From Fen-1258 sp964441505 (lineage in GTDB: Bacteria > Bacteroidota > Ignavibacteria > Ignavibacteriales > Melioribacteraceae): DNA of 45,634 bases. Of the stretch, positions 7,929 through 17,325 are shown piece after piece (positions within the stretch are counted from its first letter, which is position 1; the number at the start of each line of letters is the position of its first letter). Where the stretch lies: assembly GCA_964441505.1 (NCBI GenBank), contig CAYTUV010000028.1, positions 1 to 45,634 on the forward strand, written 5' to 3'. Below the pieces are notes generated by a model that searched no databases, had not been told where the DNA came from, and saw only the letters and a program-made list of their open reading frames with translations. A program made the position numbers and the translations under genes.

Positions 7929-9088
7929 CGACAATTTTTGAAATAGTATTTTTCTTTATCTCTTTTCTGATAGTCAATTCTTTTTTGATTTATCCGCTGG
8001 TAGTCTTTCTGGCAGGACGGGAGAAAAAAGGCAATGATAAAAATGATCATATGGAGCCTACAATTTCGGTTCTTATCGCGGCCTGGAACGAAGAAAAAGT
8101 TCTTGCAGAGCGGATAGAAAATATTGCTTCACAGAATTACAATTTAACAAAACTAGAAGTTCTTGTTGGCTCCGATGCTTCAACAGATTTAACAAACTTC
8201 ATTATTGCAGAAAAACAAAAAAAATATGCATGGCTGAAAGTTTATATCTCAGAAAAAAGAATCGGCAAGGCCGGAATACTCAATGAACTTATTAATAATG
8301 TAAATAATGAAATTCTAGTATTCACGGATGCGAACACAGAGTTCCATAGTGATGCGTTGAAAAATATTGTTATCGATTTTGCCGATAAAAAAGTTGGCGG
8401 CGTGTGCGGAAAATTAATTTTGATCGATGATGATAAAGAGCGGAGTGATGGAGTAGAAGAAATAAACTATTGGAAGTATGAGACAATCATCAAACAGGCT
8501 GAAGGCAAGTGCGGAATTTCCCTTTCGGCTAATGGCGGATTCTTTGCTATAAGAAAAGAATTATACAGAACCATTCCCACCGAAAAAGCAGTAACGGATG
8601 ATCTGTTCATCTCTCTGTCCGTTGTTTCTCAAGGCTCCAAGTTTACATATAGCGAGGATGCAGTAGCCTATGAAAATACCGGGAAAAATTTACAGGCTGA
8701 ATATAAAAGGAAGGTCCGCTTTAGTGCAACAAATTTTCAGACACTTGTCTTTTTCAAATCGTTGCTGCTCAACAAGAATAAATTTTTGAGTTATGCATTC
8801 TTTTCTCATAAAGTTACACGATGGTTTCTGCCGATGCTTTTATTGGTGGTTCTTATTCTAAGCACATTTCTCTCGTTTTCAAATCAGATTTATTTTGGTT
8901 TCTTACTGACGCAATTGTTTTTTTATTTACTCGCTTTGATAGGATTTGTTCTCTCACACATAAAAGTTAGGATACAGATTTTCTCGCTGCCTTACTTTTT
9001 TGTTGTTTCTAATTTTGCTGTTGTAGAAGGATTTATCAAATTTCTAAAAAGAAAACACAGTGTAATATGGCAATCAACCGAGAGATAA
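7925..9088 (+). CDS. Membrane glycosyltransferase family 2
   Basis: A 387-residue GT2 anchored at both ends: an N-terminal helix (about 5-29) and about three C-terminal helices (about 290-370). GT-A motifs are GSDASTD (82-88), TDAN (134-137, metal binding) and TDDLF (224-228, the position of the TED catalytic base). RKVRFSATN (262-270) stands where processive synthases have Q/RxxRW. This is the layout of cellulose/hyaluronan-synthase-like enzymes. It may therefore couple synthesis to the membrane, though the strict QxxRW is missing and non-processive action is equally possible. It overlaps the upstream gene by 4 bases and abuts lhgO with no gap. Confidence 0.82.
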   Translation: MTTIFEIVFFFISFLIVNSFLIYPLVVFLAGREKKGNDKNDHMEPTISVLIAAWNEEKVLAERIENIASQNYNLTKLEVLVGSDASTDLTNFIIAEKQKKYAWLKVYISEKRIGKAGILNELINNVNNEILVFTDANTEFHSDALKNIVIDFADKKVGGVCGKLILIDDDKERSDGVEEINYWKYETIIKQAEGKCGISLSANGGFFAIRKELYRTIPTEKAVTDDLFISLSVVSQGSKFTYSEDAVAYENTGKNLQAEYKRKVRFSATNFQTLVFFKSLLLNKNKFLSYAFFSHKVTRWFLPMLLLVVLILSTFLSFSNQIYFGFLLTQLFFYLLALIGFVLSHIKVRIQIFSLPYFFVVSNFAVVEGFIKFLKRKHSVIWQSTER

Positions 9089-10285
9089 ATGAAATATGAT
9101 GTCATAGTAGTTGGCGCCGGAATTGTCGGGCTTGCTTCTGCACTAAAAATATTAGAAAAGAATTCAGCATTAAAACTTCTGATACTTGAGAAAGAAAATG
9201 GGGTTGCGAAACATCAGACAGGAAATAACAGCGGTGTAATTCACTCTGGTATATACTACAAACCAGGGAGTCTGAAAGCACAAAATTGTGTTAATGGTTA
9301 CCGAATGCTCATCGAGTTTTGTGAGAAGAATAATGTCCGCTTCAATATTTGCGGTAAAGTAATTGTTGCAACTTCAGAGAATGAAATTCCAGTAATGGAA
9401 AATATCATTAAAAGGGGCGAGCAGAACGGTCTTAAAGGAGTGAGAAGGCTTAACCGTGAGGGACTTAAAGAGATAGAACCACACACTGATGGCGTAGCGG
9501 GAGTCTTTGTTCCGCAAACAGGTATTATCGATTATACCGAAGTTTCTGAGAAGTATCTTGAATTAATAAAACTCCTCGGTGCAAATATTGAATTTAACTG
9601 CAGAGTAGAAAATATTATTTTGCAGAATGACGAATGTGAAGTGGTCACAAATAACGGTACGTTTCAATCGAAAACAATTGTAACATGTGCAGGATTATTC
9701 GCCGATAGAATTGCGAAAATTACACACCCTGATTTGCCGTTGCGTCTGGTTCCATTTAGGGGTGAGTATTATAAACTGAAGGATGAAAAAAAGAGTCTGG
9801 TAAATGCCTTAATATATCCAGTCCCCAATCCTGCATTTCCGTTTCTCGGTGTTCACTTCACCAGAATGATAGATGGAGAAGTTGAATGCGGTCCAAATGC
9901 TGTTCTGTCGTTTAAGAGAGAGGGTTATAAAAAAACAAGTTTTAATTTGCGCGATACGATTGATACATTTACCTGGAGCGGTTTCCATTCAATGATAGGA
10001 AACCATTGGAAGATGGGACTGGGAGAATTTTACCGATCATACAATAAGAAAGCTTTTGTTAAAGCGTTGAGTAAATTAATTCCGGAAATTCAAGAAGATC
10101 ATCTAATCCCGGGTGGCTCAGGTGTCCGCGCACAGGCTTGTATGCTTGACGGAAGCCTGTTAGATGATTTTTATGTTGTGGAAGACAAACGTGTTATTCA
10201 TGTTTGCAATGCCCCTTCGCCTGCGGCAACAGCTTCTTTATCAATTGGGGATTTTATTTCAGATAAAGTATTAAAAAAACTATAA
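9089..10285 (+). CDS. lhgO: L-2-hydroxyglutarate oxidase (LhgO family)
   Basis: A 398-residue FAD-dependent oxidoreductase of the DAO family. The ADP-binding motif is GAGIVG at 9-14, and the TGNNSGVIHSGIYY block near residue 48 and the C-terminal GSGVRAQ and NAPSPAATASLSIG blocks are characteristic of LhgO. The family oxidises L-2-hydroxyglutarate to 2-oxoglutarate and passes electrons to the membrane. Its ATG begins at the base right after the upstream stop, and the PHPT gene follows by 10 bases. It is an unexpected metabolic gene inside a glycan operon; a role in polymer synthesis is not suggested by any residue I can see. Confidence 0.88.
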   Translation: MKYDVIVVGAGIVGLASALKILEKNSALKLLILEKENGVAKHQTGNNSGVIHSGIYYKPGSLKAQNCVNGYRMLIEFCEKNNVRFNICGKVIVATSENEIPVMENIIKRGEQNGLKGVRRLNREGLKEIEPHTDGVAGVFVPQTGIIDYTEVSEKYLELIKLLGANIEFNCRVENIILQNDECEVVTNNGTFQSKTIVTCAGLFADRIAKITHPDLPLRLVPFRGEYYKLKDEKKSLVNALIYPVPNPAFPFLGVHFTRMIDGEVECGPNAVLSFKREGYKKTSFNLRDTIDTFTWSGFHSMIGNHWKMGLGEFYRSYNKKAFVKALSKLIPEIQEDHLIPGGSGVRAQACMLDGSLLDDFYVVEDKRVIHVCNAPSPAATASLSIGDFISDKVLKKL

Positions 10286-10295
10286 TTCAGAGACT

Positions 10296-11699
10296 ATGGA
10301 TAAAAAAACAGAAAAATTCCTAATACTTATCACAGACTTTATTGCCATTAATATAGCCTGGCTATTCTTTTTCTATCTGCGTGTTCAGACCGGCTGGTTC
10401 GATGTGATTGCACAGCCGGATGTACTGCTTTCGATGTTCGCTGTTTATTTTTATTGGCTTGTTATCTTCATATTTGTGGGAATGTACCGTACCTGGTTTG
10501 CTCTCTCCCGGTTTGATGAACTTTCTACACTTTTCAAAGCATCATTTGTTGGTGTATTCATTCTATTCTTTCTGATTCTTTACGATGATTATGCAACGGG
10601 CGTGTCTACATCAATCCGGTTTTACATTTTCCTCTACTGGGGAATTTTTCTTTTTGTAGTTAGTACAGGAAGATTATTTATCCGCAGCCTGCAAAGGAGA
10701 TTACTGATTAAGGGCATTGGAAGGCGGAATGCACTCATTGTGGGTTTTAACGCTAAGTCGAATGAAGTCCATAATTCTATTATGAAGTTCCGTCAGCTTG
10801 GATTGGATGTTGTGGCATATGCCGCAGTTGATGAAAATGAAATGAGTAAATCATATAAAAACATTTCCGCTGTAGATACCATTCACAACCTTGAAAGTAT
10901 AATTGATAATTATAACATTAAGAATGTAATCATTTCACTTGGACGACATGAAGAAGAAAAAATTCTTGAAGTGATATCACGATGTGAAGGTAAAAATGTT
11001 GAGATTAAAATTGTCCCCGATTTATATGACATCATAAGCGGTCAGGCAAAAGTTGCTCAGCTCTATTCATTTCCTTTAATTGACGTGATGCCGGAACTGA
11101 TGCCAGAGTGGGAGAAAAAAATCAAACGAATAATGGATATTATACTTTCATTCTTATTGATCACTATTACGCTACCCGCAACATTACTAACTTCACTTCT
11201 AATTAAACTGGAAAGTAAAGGTCCAGTATTTTACAGACAGGACCGCTCCGGTATGAATGGAAAGATTTTTAAAATTGTAAAATTCAGGACGATGGTTGCC
11301 GACGCAGAAAAAATCTCCGGACCAGTCTGGTCAACTAAAGATGATCCTAGAATAACACGTATTGGAAAATTTATGCGCAAAGTACGTCTGGATGAAATTC
11401 CTCAGGCTTTTAATATTCTGAAAGGCGACATGAGCTTTGTAGGCCCCAGACCGGAGCGTCCATTCTTTGTAGAAAAACTATCGCACGAAATTCCTCTTTA
11501 TAAACGGAGATTAAAAGTCAGACCAGGTATTACCGGCTGGGCACAGGTAAAACATAAATATGATGAAACGATCGACGATGTTAAAGTTAAACTTCGATAC
11601 GATTTATTTTATATTGAGAATATGAGTTTGAGGATGGATTTCAAAATTCTATTTAGAACTATCTTTGTTGTGCTCTTTGGAAAAGGGCATTACGATTAA
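10296..11699 (+). CDS. Polyprenyl-phosphate sugar-1-phosphate transferase (WbaP/WcaJ-like)
   Basis: A 467-residue initiating enzyme. It would transfer a sugar-1-phosphate from a nucleotide sugar to undecaprenyl phosphate. The order is N-terminal membrane helices (about 8-135), a Rossmann-like domain (about 145-265), a membrane hairpin (about 277-302) and the catalytic domain. The catalytic motifs are intact: KFRTM at 329-333 and RLDEIPQ at 364-370, with D366-E367 the catalytic pair, then SFVGPRPE and the GITGWAQV block. It is likely the first committed step for the glycan built by this locus. The following gene starts 13 bases downstream. The sugar is not predictable. Confidence 0.92.
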   Translation: MDKKTEKFLILITDFIAINIAWLFFFYLRVQTGWFDVIAQPDVLLSMFAVYFYWLVIFIFVGMYRTWFALSRFDELSTLFKASFVGVFILFFLILYDDYATGVSTSIRFYIFLYWGIFLFVVSTGRLFIRSLQRRLLIKGIGRRNALIVGFNAKSNEVHNSIMKFRQLGLDVVAYAAVDENEMSKSYKNISAVDTIHNLESIIDNYNIKNVIISLGRHEEEKILEVISRCEGKNVEIKIVPDLYDIISGQAKVAQLYSFPLIDVMPELMPEWEKKIKRIMDIILSFLLITITLPATLLTSLLIKLESKGPVFYRQDRSGMNGKIFKIVKFRTMVADAEKISGPVWSTKDDPRITRIGKFMRKVRLDEIPQAFNILKGDMSFVGPRPERPFFVEKLSHEIPLYKRRLKVRPGITGWAQVKHKYDETIDDVKVKLRYDLFYIENMSLRMDFKILFRTIFVVLFGKGHYD

Positions 11700-11712
11700 G
11701 GGAAAACCGAAC

Positions 11713-12429
11713 ATGAAAGCTATTGTAATTATTCCTACGTACAATGAAATTCATAACATTCAGAAACTGATTCCGGATCTGATGGAAATGTATTCTTCGC
11801 TGGATGTTTTAGTGGTTGATGATAATTCTCCCGATGGAACTGCTGATTATGTAGAACAGCTCGGGAAGACAGAACCGCGTGTTAAAATTATTAAACGAGA
11901 GAATAAGATGGGTCTTGGCACGGCATACGTTGCCGGATTTAAATATGCGCTCGCTGATGGTTATGATGTGGCCATCGAGATGGATGCTGATTATTCACAT
12001 GATCCAAAAGAAGTGGAACGGTTTTTAGATAATATAAAAGATTATGATTTGGTAATCGGCAGCAGATACATTTACGGTGTTCGTGTTATTAACTGGCCTA
12101 TCAGAAGATTATTGTTAAGCTATTTTGCAAATCTATATACAAGAATTATAACCGGAATGCCGGTGAAAGATGGAACCGGCGGTTTTAAATGTTTTCGCCG
12201 GGAAGTATTAGAATCAATTGATCTGGATGCAATTCATTCCAATGGTTATTCATTCCAGATCGAAATGAATTATAAAGCGTGGAAAAAAAAATTCCGTCTG
12301 ATCGAAGTTCCGATAACATTCACAGATAGAGTTCAAGGGACATCAAAGATGTCTAAGAAAATTGTCCGCGAAGCTATTTTTATGGTTTGGAAACTCAGGT
12401 TTAAAAGTATTTTCGGCAATCTTAATTAA
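11713..12429 (+). CDS. Polyprenol-phosphate mannosyltransferase-like GT2 (DPM1-type)
   Basis: A 238-residue GT2 related to dolichol-phosphate mannose synthase, which makes a lipid-phosphate sugar used as a donor on the outer side of the membrane. Motifs are PTYNE (8-12), VDDNSPDGT (35-43) and DADYSHDP (91-98, metal and catalytic Asp). The DGTGGFKCFRR block and GYSFQIEM block are also family marks. It lacks the C-terminal membrane domain found in longer bacterial homologues. I chose ATG 11713 because it starts the first beta strand; the frame opens 48 bases earlier inside the PHPT gene. Confidence 0.87.
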   Translation: MKAIVIIPTYNEIHNIQKLIPDLMEMYSSLDVLVVDDNSPDGTADYVEQLGKTEPRVKIIKRENKMGLGTAYVAGFKYALADGYDVAIEMDADYSHDPKEVERFLDNIKDYDLVIGSRYIYGVRVINWPIRRLLLSYFANLYTRIITGMPVKDGTGGFKCFRREVLESIDLDAIHSNGYSFQIEMNYKAWKKKFRLIEVPITFTDRVQGTSKMSKKIVREAIFMVWKLRFKSIFGNLN

Positions 12430-12436
12430 AGACACG

Positions 12437-14422
12437 ATGATTGATCTTTCTATTATAATAGTTAATTACAACGTCAAAGAATTTCTTCTTAATCTTCTGG
12501 ATTCCATCAAGGTTGCCTCCAAAAACATTTCCGTTGAAACCATTGTGGTAGATAATGCATCGGACGACGGCAGTGTAGATTTACTTCAGCAGAAATTCCC
12601 GGATGTGAAATTGATTGCCAACAAAACCAATATTGGTTTCGGTGCGGCGAACAATCAAGCTATGAAAATTGTCGGCGGGAAGTATTTCTTACTTCTCAAC
12701 CCTGATACAATTGTACGTGAAGATACATTTATCAAGATGATTGAATTTTTTAAGAGTACGCCTCAGGCCGGTATTGCCGGGTGCAAAGTTCTAAATCCAG
12801 ACGGAACGCTTCAGCTTGCATGCAGAAGAAGCTTTCCGGGACCGTGGACATCATTCACAAAAGTTATAGGGCTAAGTACATTATTCCCGAAAAGTAAAAT
12901 CCTGGCACGATACAATCTTACTTATCTTAACGAAAACCAGACTTACGAAGTAGATGCGGTAAGCGGTGCTTTCCTTATGATTCGTAAAGATGTTTACGAA
13001 AAAGTTGGGGGCTTTGATGAACAGTTTTTTATGTATGGCGAGGATCTTGATCTCTGTTACCGTGTTCAGAAATCAAATTATAAAGTTTTTTATGTTCACT
13101 CTACAGAGATAATTCATTATAAGGGTGAGAGCACAAAACGCAGCAGTCTTGATGAGACCAAAGTATTTTACAATGCTATGCACCTCTTTGTAAGAAAACA
13201 TTTTTCATCCTCTTTTCTGATCGAATCAATTTTACAATTTGCGATTATCTTCAGAAAGCTTTTCGCATTTGCAAACATTTATAAACTCACAATCATTTCT
13301 GTAGTAGTCGATTTTTTTACTTTTACATTAGCTGTTCTTCTTGCTGAAGATTACTATGCAAACGAACATTGGCGTGGATTTCCGGCATTTGTAATACCAG
13401 GGGTTTATTTCGTCCCTGCACTAATTCAAATTGTTATTTCTGCTATCGGGGGTGTTTACAAAAGGAATTCATTTTCAATTCTACGGACATGCTTTGCTCT
13501 TTTATCAGGAATGATCTTTTTATCTGCCCTCACTTACTTTTTTAAGCAGGTCGCTTTCAGCCGTGCTGTTGTTCTTATTACTTATGCTTTGGCAGTATTC
13601 TTTTTTTTACTTTGGAGGATTGCTCTCAAGGTTATTTTCAAAATTGGTTTGGATACGGATACAAGAAAATCCCGAACATTAATTGTTGCCCGTGAAAGTA
13701 AAGCCGAAGAACTTGCAGTAAAATTGAGATCAACATTTACCCGGCTTTATCATGTGGTAGGATTGATTGGACTTACGCGGAAAAGTGTGGGGACGAGTAT
13801 CAGTAATTTTAAGATTCTCGGTGCGGTTGATAACATCAAAAAAATAATTGCCGAGGAAAAAATTGACAAGGTAATTTTCTCGTCAGATGATCTTTCATTA
13901 AATCAGATGTTTGCTGTAATTGCGGAATGCCAGGGTGAAAATATTGAATTCCTTGTTGCAGGAAAGGAGTCGGATTATCTCGTCGGCAAATCAGCAATCA
14001 CCATGCTGGATGATATACCTCTTCTGAAAGTTCAGTATAATATTTCATCTTATCTTCACCGTGCCTCGAAGAGATTATTCGACATTATCTATTCCATCCC
14101 AATTTTGATTTTCATTTATCCTTTCATATATTTATTTCAGAAGTTCACCTCGGAGAGAAGTAAATTCTCTCAATTCATTCTCGAAATCCCGAGTGTTTTC
14201 GTATCGAAGAAAAGTTTTGTTGGTCCAAGAGATTCATCTTATCACGGTGAACTCTATGTTGGTAAAATTGGTTTAACCGGATTCTGGTTCATTGAGAATT
14301 TGTCCGATCCCGATTCTCAGGAATTGAAAAAACTGGATCTGTTCTACGCCAAAAATCAGAGTGTTTGGCTGGATATGGAAATACTAGGTAAAACAATTTC
14401 AAAAATGTTTTTTAGGATGTAA
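12437..14422 (+). CDS. GT2 glycosyltransferase fused to a degenerate sugar-phosphate transferase
   Basis: A 661-residue fusion. Residues 1-255 are a complete rhamnosyltransferase-like GT2: IVVDNAS (36-42), NPD (88-90), GGFDEQFF (191-198), GEDLDLC (201-207). Four or so membrane helices follow (about 283-402), then a Rossmann-like domain (about 410-530) and a membrane hairpin (548-568), as in WbaP-type PHPTs. The catalytic part is gutted: only about 25 residues separate the hairpin from KSFVGPRD (592-599), against about 75 in the active PHPT at 10296. KFRTM and RxDExPQ are absent, while the C-terminal GKIGLTGFW block (609-617) survives. I infer an active GT2 with a non-catalytic membrane platform. 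The ATG at 12437 starts the GT2 fold. Confidence 0.85.
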   Translation: MIDLSIIIVNYNVKEFLLNLLDSIKVASKNISVETIVVDNASDDGSVDLLQQKFPDVKLIANKTNIGFGAANNQAMKIVGGKYFLLLNPDTIVREDTFIKMIEFFKSTPQAGIAGCKVLNPDGTLQLACRRSFPGPWTSFTKVIGLSTLFPKSKILARYNLTYLNENQTYEVDAVSGAFLMIRKDVYEKVGGFDEQFFMYGEDLDLCYRVQKSNYKVFYVHSTEIIHYKGESTKRSSLDETKVFYNAMHLFVRKHFSSSFLIESILQFAIIFRKLFAFANIYKLTIISVVVDFFTFTLAVLLAEDYYANEHWRGFPAFVIPGVYFVPALIQIVISAIGGVYKRNSFSILRTCFALLSGMIFLSALTYFFKQVAFSRAVVLITYALAVFFFLLWRIALKVIFKIGLDTDTRKSRTLIVARESKAEELAVKLRSTFTRLYHVVGLIGLTRKSVGTSISNFKILGAVDNIKKIIAEEKIDKVIFSSDDLSLNQMFAVIAECQGENIEFLVAGKESDYLVGKSAITMLDDIPLLKVQYNISSYLHRASKRLFDIIYSIPILIFIYPFIYLFQKFTSERSKFSQFILEIPSVFVSKKSFVGPRDSSYHGELYVGKIGLTGFWFIENLSDPDSQELKKLDLFYAKNQSVWLDMEILGKTISKMFFRM

Positions 14423-14427
14423 TTACG

Positions 14428-15378
14428 ATGGCAAAAAATATACTGGATTTTGAAAAGCCAATCATCGAATTGGAAAATAAGATTGAGGAGATGCGCAAGT
14501 ATGAATCGCGTCTTGATATTTCTGGAGAAATCAAAATTCTTGAAGAAAAAGTTCTTGAACTGAAAAATAATATCTACGAAAATCTTACACGCTGGCAGCG
14601 AGTGCAGCTAGCCCGTCATCCGGAGCGTCCGTACACTCTCGATTACATATACATGATGACAGAAAATTTTATTGAGTTGCATGGCGACAGATTATTTAAA
14701 GATGATAAGGCAATTGTCGGCGGTTTCGCCAAAATAGATGATCAGAAAGTCATGGTCATCGGTCACCAGAAGGGGCGCGATACTAAATCTAATGTTTACA
14801 GAAATTTTGGAATGTCGAATCCCGAAGGTTACCGTAAGGCACTTCGCTTGATGAAAATGGCTGAGAAATTTAAGATCCCTGTTATATCATTGATTGATAC
14901 TCCGGGTGCGTATCCAGGCCTGGAAGCCGAAGAACGTGGACAAGCAGAAGCGATCGCAAAAAATCTTTTTGAGATGAGCCGGTTGCGTGTGCCTATAATA
15001 GTTACAATAATCGGTGAGGGTGCGAGCGGTGGTGCGTTGGGAATTGGAGTTGGTGATAGAATTCTAATGCTTCAGAATACCTGGTATTCGGTAATCAGTC
15101 CTGAATCCTGCTCGAGTATTTTATGGCGAAGCTGGGAATATAAAGAAACTGCTGCTGAAGCATTAAAACTAACCGCTGAAGATTTATTGGAACAGGGAAT
15201 AATAGACCGTATAGTTCCTGAACCATTGGGCGGTGCTCATAAAGATCATACGCTGATGGCGGCTACACTCAAAAAAATAATCAAGGAAGAGCTTGAAGCC
15301 CTTCTCAAGATCAAACCGGAAAAACTTGTACAAAACCGTTTGGAAAAATTTGCAAAGATGGGTGTCTTTGTTGAATAA
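14428..15378 (+). CDS. accA: Acetyl-CoA carboxylase carboxyltransferase subunit alpha
   Basis: The 316-residue alpha subunit of the carboxyltransferase, which with AccD moves a carboxyl group from biotin to acetyl-CoA to give malonyl-CoA. It has the N-terminal coiled region with ARHPERPYTLDYI, the GHQKGRDTKSN block, the SLIDTPGAYPG block and EGASGGALGIG, all typical of AccA. Length is normal. It starts 5 bases after the GT2 fusion gene, so it is probably transcribed with the glycan genes. AccD, AccB and AccC are not in the window. Confidence 0.95.
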   Translation: MAKNILDFEKPIIELENKIEEMRKYESRLDISGEIKILEEKVLELKNNIYENLTRWQRVQLARHPERPYTLDYIYMMTENFIELHGDRLFKDDKAIVGGFAKIDDQKVMVIGHQKGRDTKSNVYRNFGMSNPEGYRKALRLMKMAEKFKIPVISLIDTPGAYPGLEAEERGQAEAIAKNLFEMSRLRVPIIVTIIGEGASGGALGIGVGDRILMLQNTWYSVISPESCSSILWRSWEYKETAAEALKLTAEDLLEQGIIDRIVPEPLGGAHKDHTLMAATLKKIIKEELEALLKIKPEKLVQNRLEKFAKMGVFVE

Positions 15379-15397
15379 TACTTTTTAGGAATTTCTG

Positions 15398-15811
15398 ATG
15401 CTCACTAACACTACTGAGATTCGTGTCCGCTATGCCGACACGGACAAAATGCAATTCGTTTATAATGGAAAATATCTGGAATACTTTGAAGTTGGAAGGA
15501 CAGAGCTCTTACGTTCGGCGGGCCTGGCTTATTCCGAAGTTGAAAAAAATGGTTATCAGCTGCCTCTTATTGAAGCCGGATTGAAATTTTTTAATCCTGC
15601 CGTTTATGATGATGTTCTGCTGATCCAGGCAGTGGTCAAAGAACTGCACTCACCAAAGGTTCACATCGAGTATGTTGTTAAGCGGAAAGATACCGAAGAA
15701 CTGATTGCAGAAGGTTTTACAACTCACGTATTCATTCGTATCGATACCAAGAAAGCAGTGCGTCCTCCGAAGGTTTATGTTGAAGCATTAACAAAATATT
15801 TTAGCAAATAG
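15398..15811 (+). CDS. Acyl-CoA thioesterase, 4HBT hotdog family (YbgC-like)
   Basis: A 137-residue single hotdog domain likely to hydrolyse acyl-CoA thioesters. The N-terminal block RYADTD (11-16) followed by NGKYLEYFEVGRTELLR is the catalytic-loop and main-helix signature of YbgC/FcbC proteins. AGGA sits 7 bases before the ATG. It follows accA by 19 bases, which suggests a link to acyl-CoA or lipid metabolism. The substrate chain length is unknown, and the usual partner tol-pal genes are not here. Confidence 0.85.
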   Translation: MLTNTTEIRVRYADTDKMQFVYNGKYLEYFEVGRTELLRSAGLAYSEVEKNGYQLPLIEAGLKFFNPAVYDDVLLIQAVVKELHSPKVHIEYVVKRKDTEELIAEGFTTHVFIRIDTKKAVRPPKVYVEALTKYFSK

Positions 15812-15861
15812 AATTTATAAAGTTTGCCGGAGTTCTCTTTCCGGTTTGATTTCATTTTGAA

Positions 15862-17325
15862 ATGATTGAAAAGATAAAAGAACTTACCAAAGACACCGCT
15901 ATATACGGCATCAGTACCATCGTGGGAAGATTCCTTGGTTTTTTTCTCGTTCCATTCTATACAAATGTCATCAATACACACGACTATGGAATTTATTCGA
16001 ACATCTATGCCTATCTCGCATTCCTGAATATTGTTTTCATCTATGGGATGGATTCGGCCTTTATGAAATATTCTTCGCTGAATGACGGAAAGGATAAGAA
16101 AAAAACATTTTCAACGGCATATCTCTTTGTGGTTGTTACTTCAATTGGATTGGCATTGTTTCTTCTTTTTATGCAATCGCCGCTTAGCAACGTTATAGAA
16201 ATTTCTGCAAGCTATTCGAAGCTTTACTATTATCTAATTTTCATTTTGATATTTGATACTCTTGCGCTTGTTCCGTTTGCAAATCTCAGGCTTGAGCGAA
16301 AAGCCGGTAAATTCACATCAATAAAGTTCGCAAATATAATTTTAAATCTTACGCTCAATTTTGTACTCGTTCTAAAATACAAACTTGGAATTGAAGCTAT
16401 CTTCATTGCTAATTTGATTGCATCCGCATTCTCATTTGCAGTACTGACACCTGAAATTTTCAGATTGCTCGAATTTAAAATTGATAAAGAATTATTAAAA
16501 AAATATTTGAAATTTGGTTTGCCTTATCTTCCGGCAAGTTTAGCAGCGACAGTTGTGCAGGTTATTGATCGGCCCGTTGTACTTGCTATGACGGATGAAT
16601 CAACTCTTGGTATCTATCAGGCTAATTACAAGCTTGGAATTTTTATGATGTTGTTTGTTTCGATGTTCCAATATGCCTGGCAGCCTTTCTTCCTTAACAA
16701 TGCAAAGGAAAAAAACGCCAAAGAGTTGTTCGCTAAAATTCTTACACTGTTCATGATCATTTCAAGTCTGATCTGGATCGTGTTAACTTTATTCGTTGAA
16801 GACTTCGCACGCTTTGAATTTTTACCAGGCAAGTCGATAATAGGAAAAGAATATTTAAGCGGCATTACAATAGTCCCGATAATACTGCTCGCTTACCTGT
16901 TCAATGGTATCTATTACAATTTCCATGCTGGAATTTACATTGAAGAGAAGACGAAGTATTATCCTTACGTTACAGGAGCGGGCGCATTCGCAAATGTTGT
17001 TGTGAATATTTTATTGATTCCGGTGCTTGGTTTAATGGGTGCCGCACTTGCAACATTAGCAAGCTATATGATTATGGCTCTCGGATTATACTATTTCTCA
17101 CAAAAATATTACCCGATTAAATATGAATTTAAGAAAGCATTTAAAATCCTGGCGGCGATTTTTGTTACTGGTATAATTTATTACTATCTGTACTATCAGG
17201 TTGGTCTGATCTTCATCTATAAGTTGACCTTGTTGTTTGGATTCATCGGTTCATTATTTGTGATGAACGTTGTTGAGAAGAATGAAATAGTCCGTTTAGT
17301 TAAAATGCTTCTTCGTGTCAAGTAG
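15862..17325 (+). CDS. Second Wzx-type polysaccharide flippase (MOP superfamily)
   Basis: A 487-residue membrane protein with about 14 hydrophobic segments, of the oligosaccharide flippase family. The N-terminus TAIYGISTIVGRFLGF and the helix-2 region (YGIYSNIYAY) match the family. The ATG at 15862 is weakly preceded by a ribosome site but begins the conserved N-terminus. It is not a close copy of the flippase at 3366, so it may export a different glycan or intermediate. A short weak hairpin (CCGGA/TCCGG, 15827-15844) lies just upstream. Confidence 0.87.
   Translation: MIEKIKELTKDTAIYGISTIVGRFLGFFLVPFYTNVINTHDYGIYSNIYAYLAFLNIVFIYGMDSAFMKYSSLNDGKDKKKTFSTAYLFVVVTSIGLALFLLFMQSPLSNVIEISASYSKLYYYLIFILIFDTLALVPFANLRLERKAGKFTSIKFANIILNLTLNFVLVLKYKLGIEAIFIANLIASAFSFAVLTPEIFRLLEFKIDKELLKKYLKFGLPYLPASLAATVVQVIDRPVVLAMTDESTLGIYQANYKLGIFMMLFVSMFQYAWQPFFLNNAKEKNAKELFAKILTLFMIISSLIWIVLTLFVEDFARFEFLPGKSIIGKEYLSGITIVPIILLAYLFNGIYYNFHAGIYIEEKTKYYPYVTGAGAFANVVVNILLIPVLGLMGAALATLASYMIMALGLYYFSQKYYPIKYEFKKAFKILAAIFVTGIIYYYLYYQVGLIFIYKLTLLFGFIGSLFVMNVVEKNEIVRLVKMLLRVK

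Noticed and set aside
15827..15844. Hairpin CCGGA/TCCGG as a terminator
   Set aside because: Only five base pairs with an eight-base loop and no T-run; too weak to end transcription.
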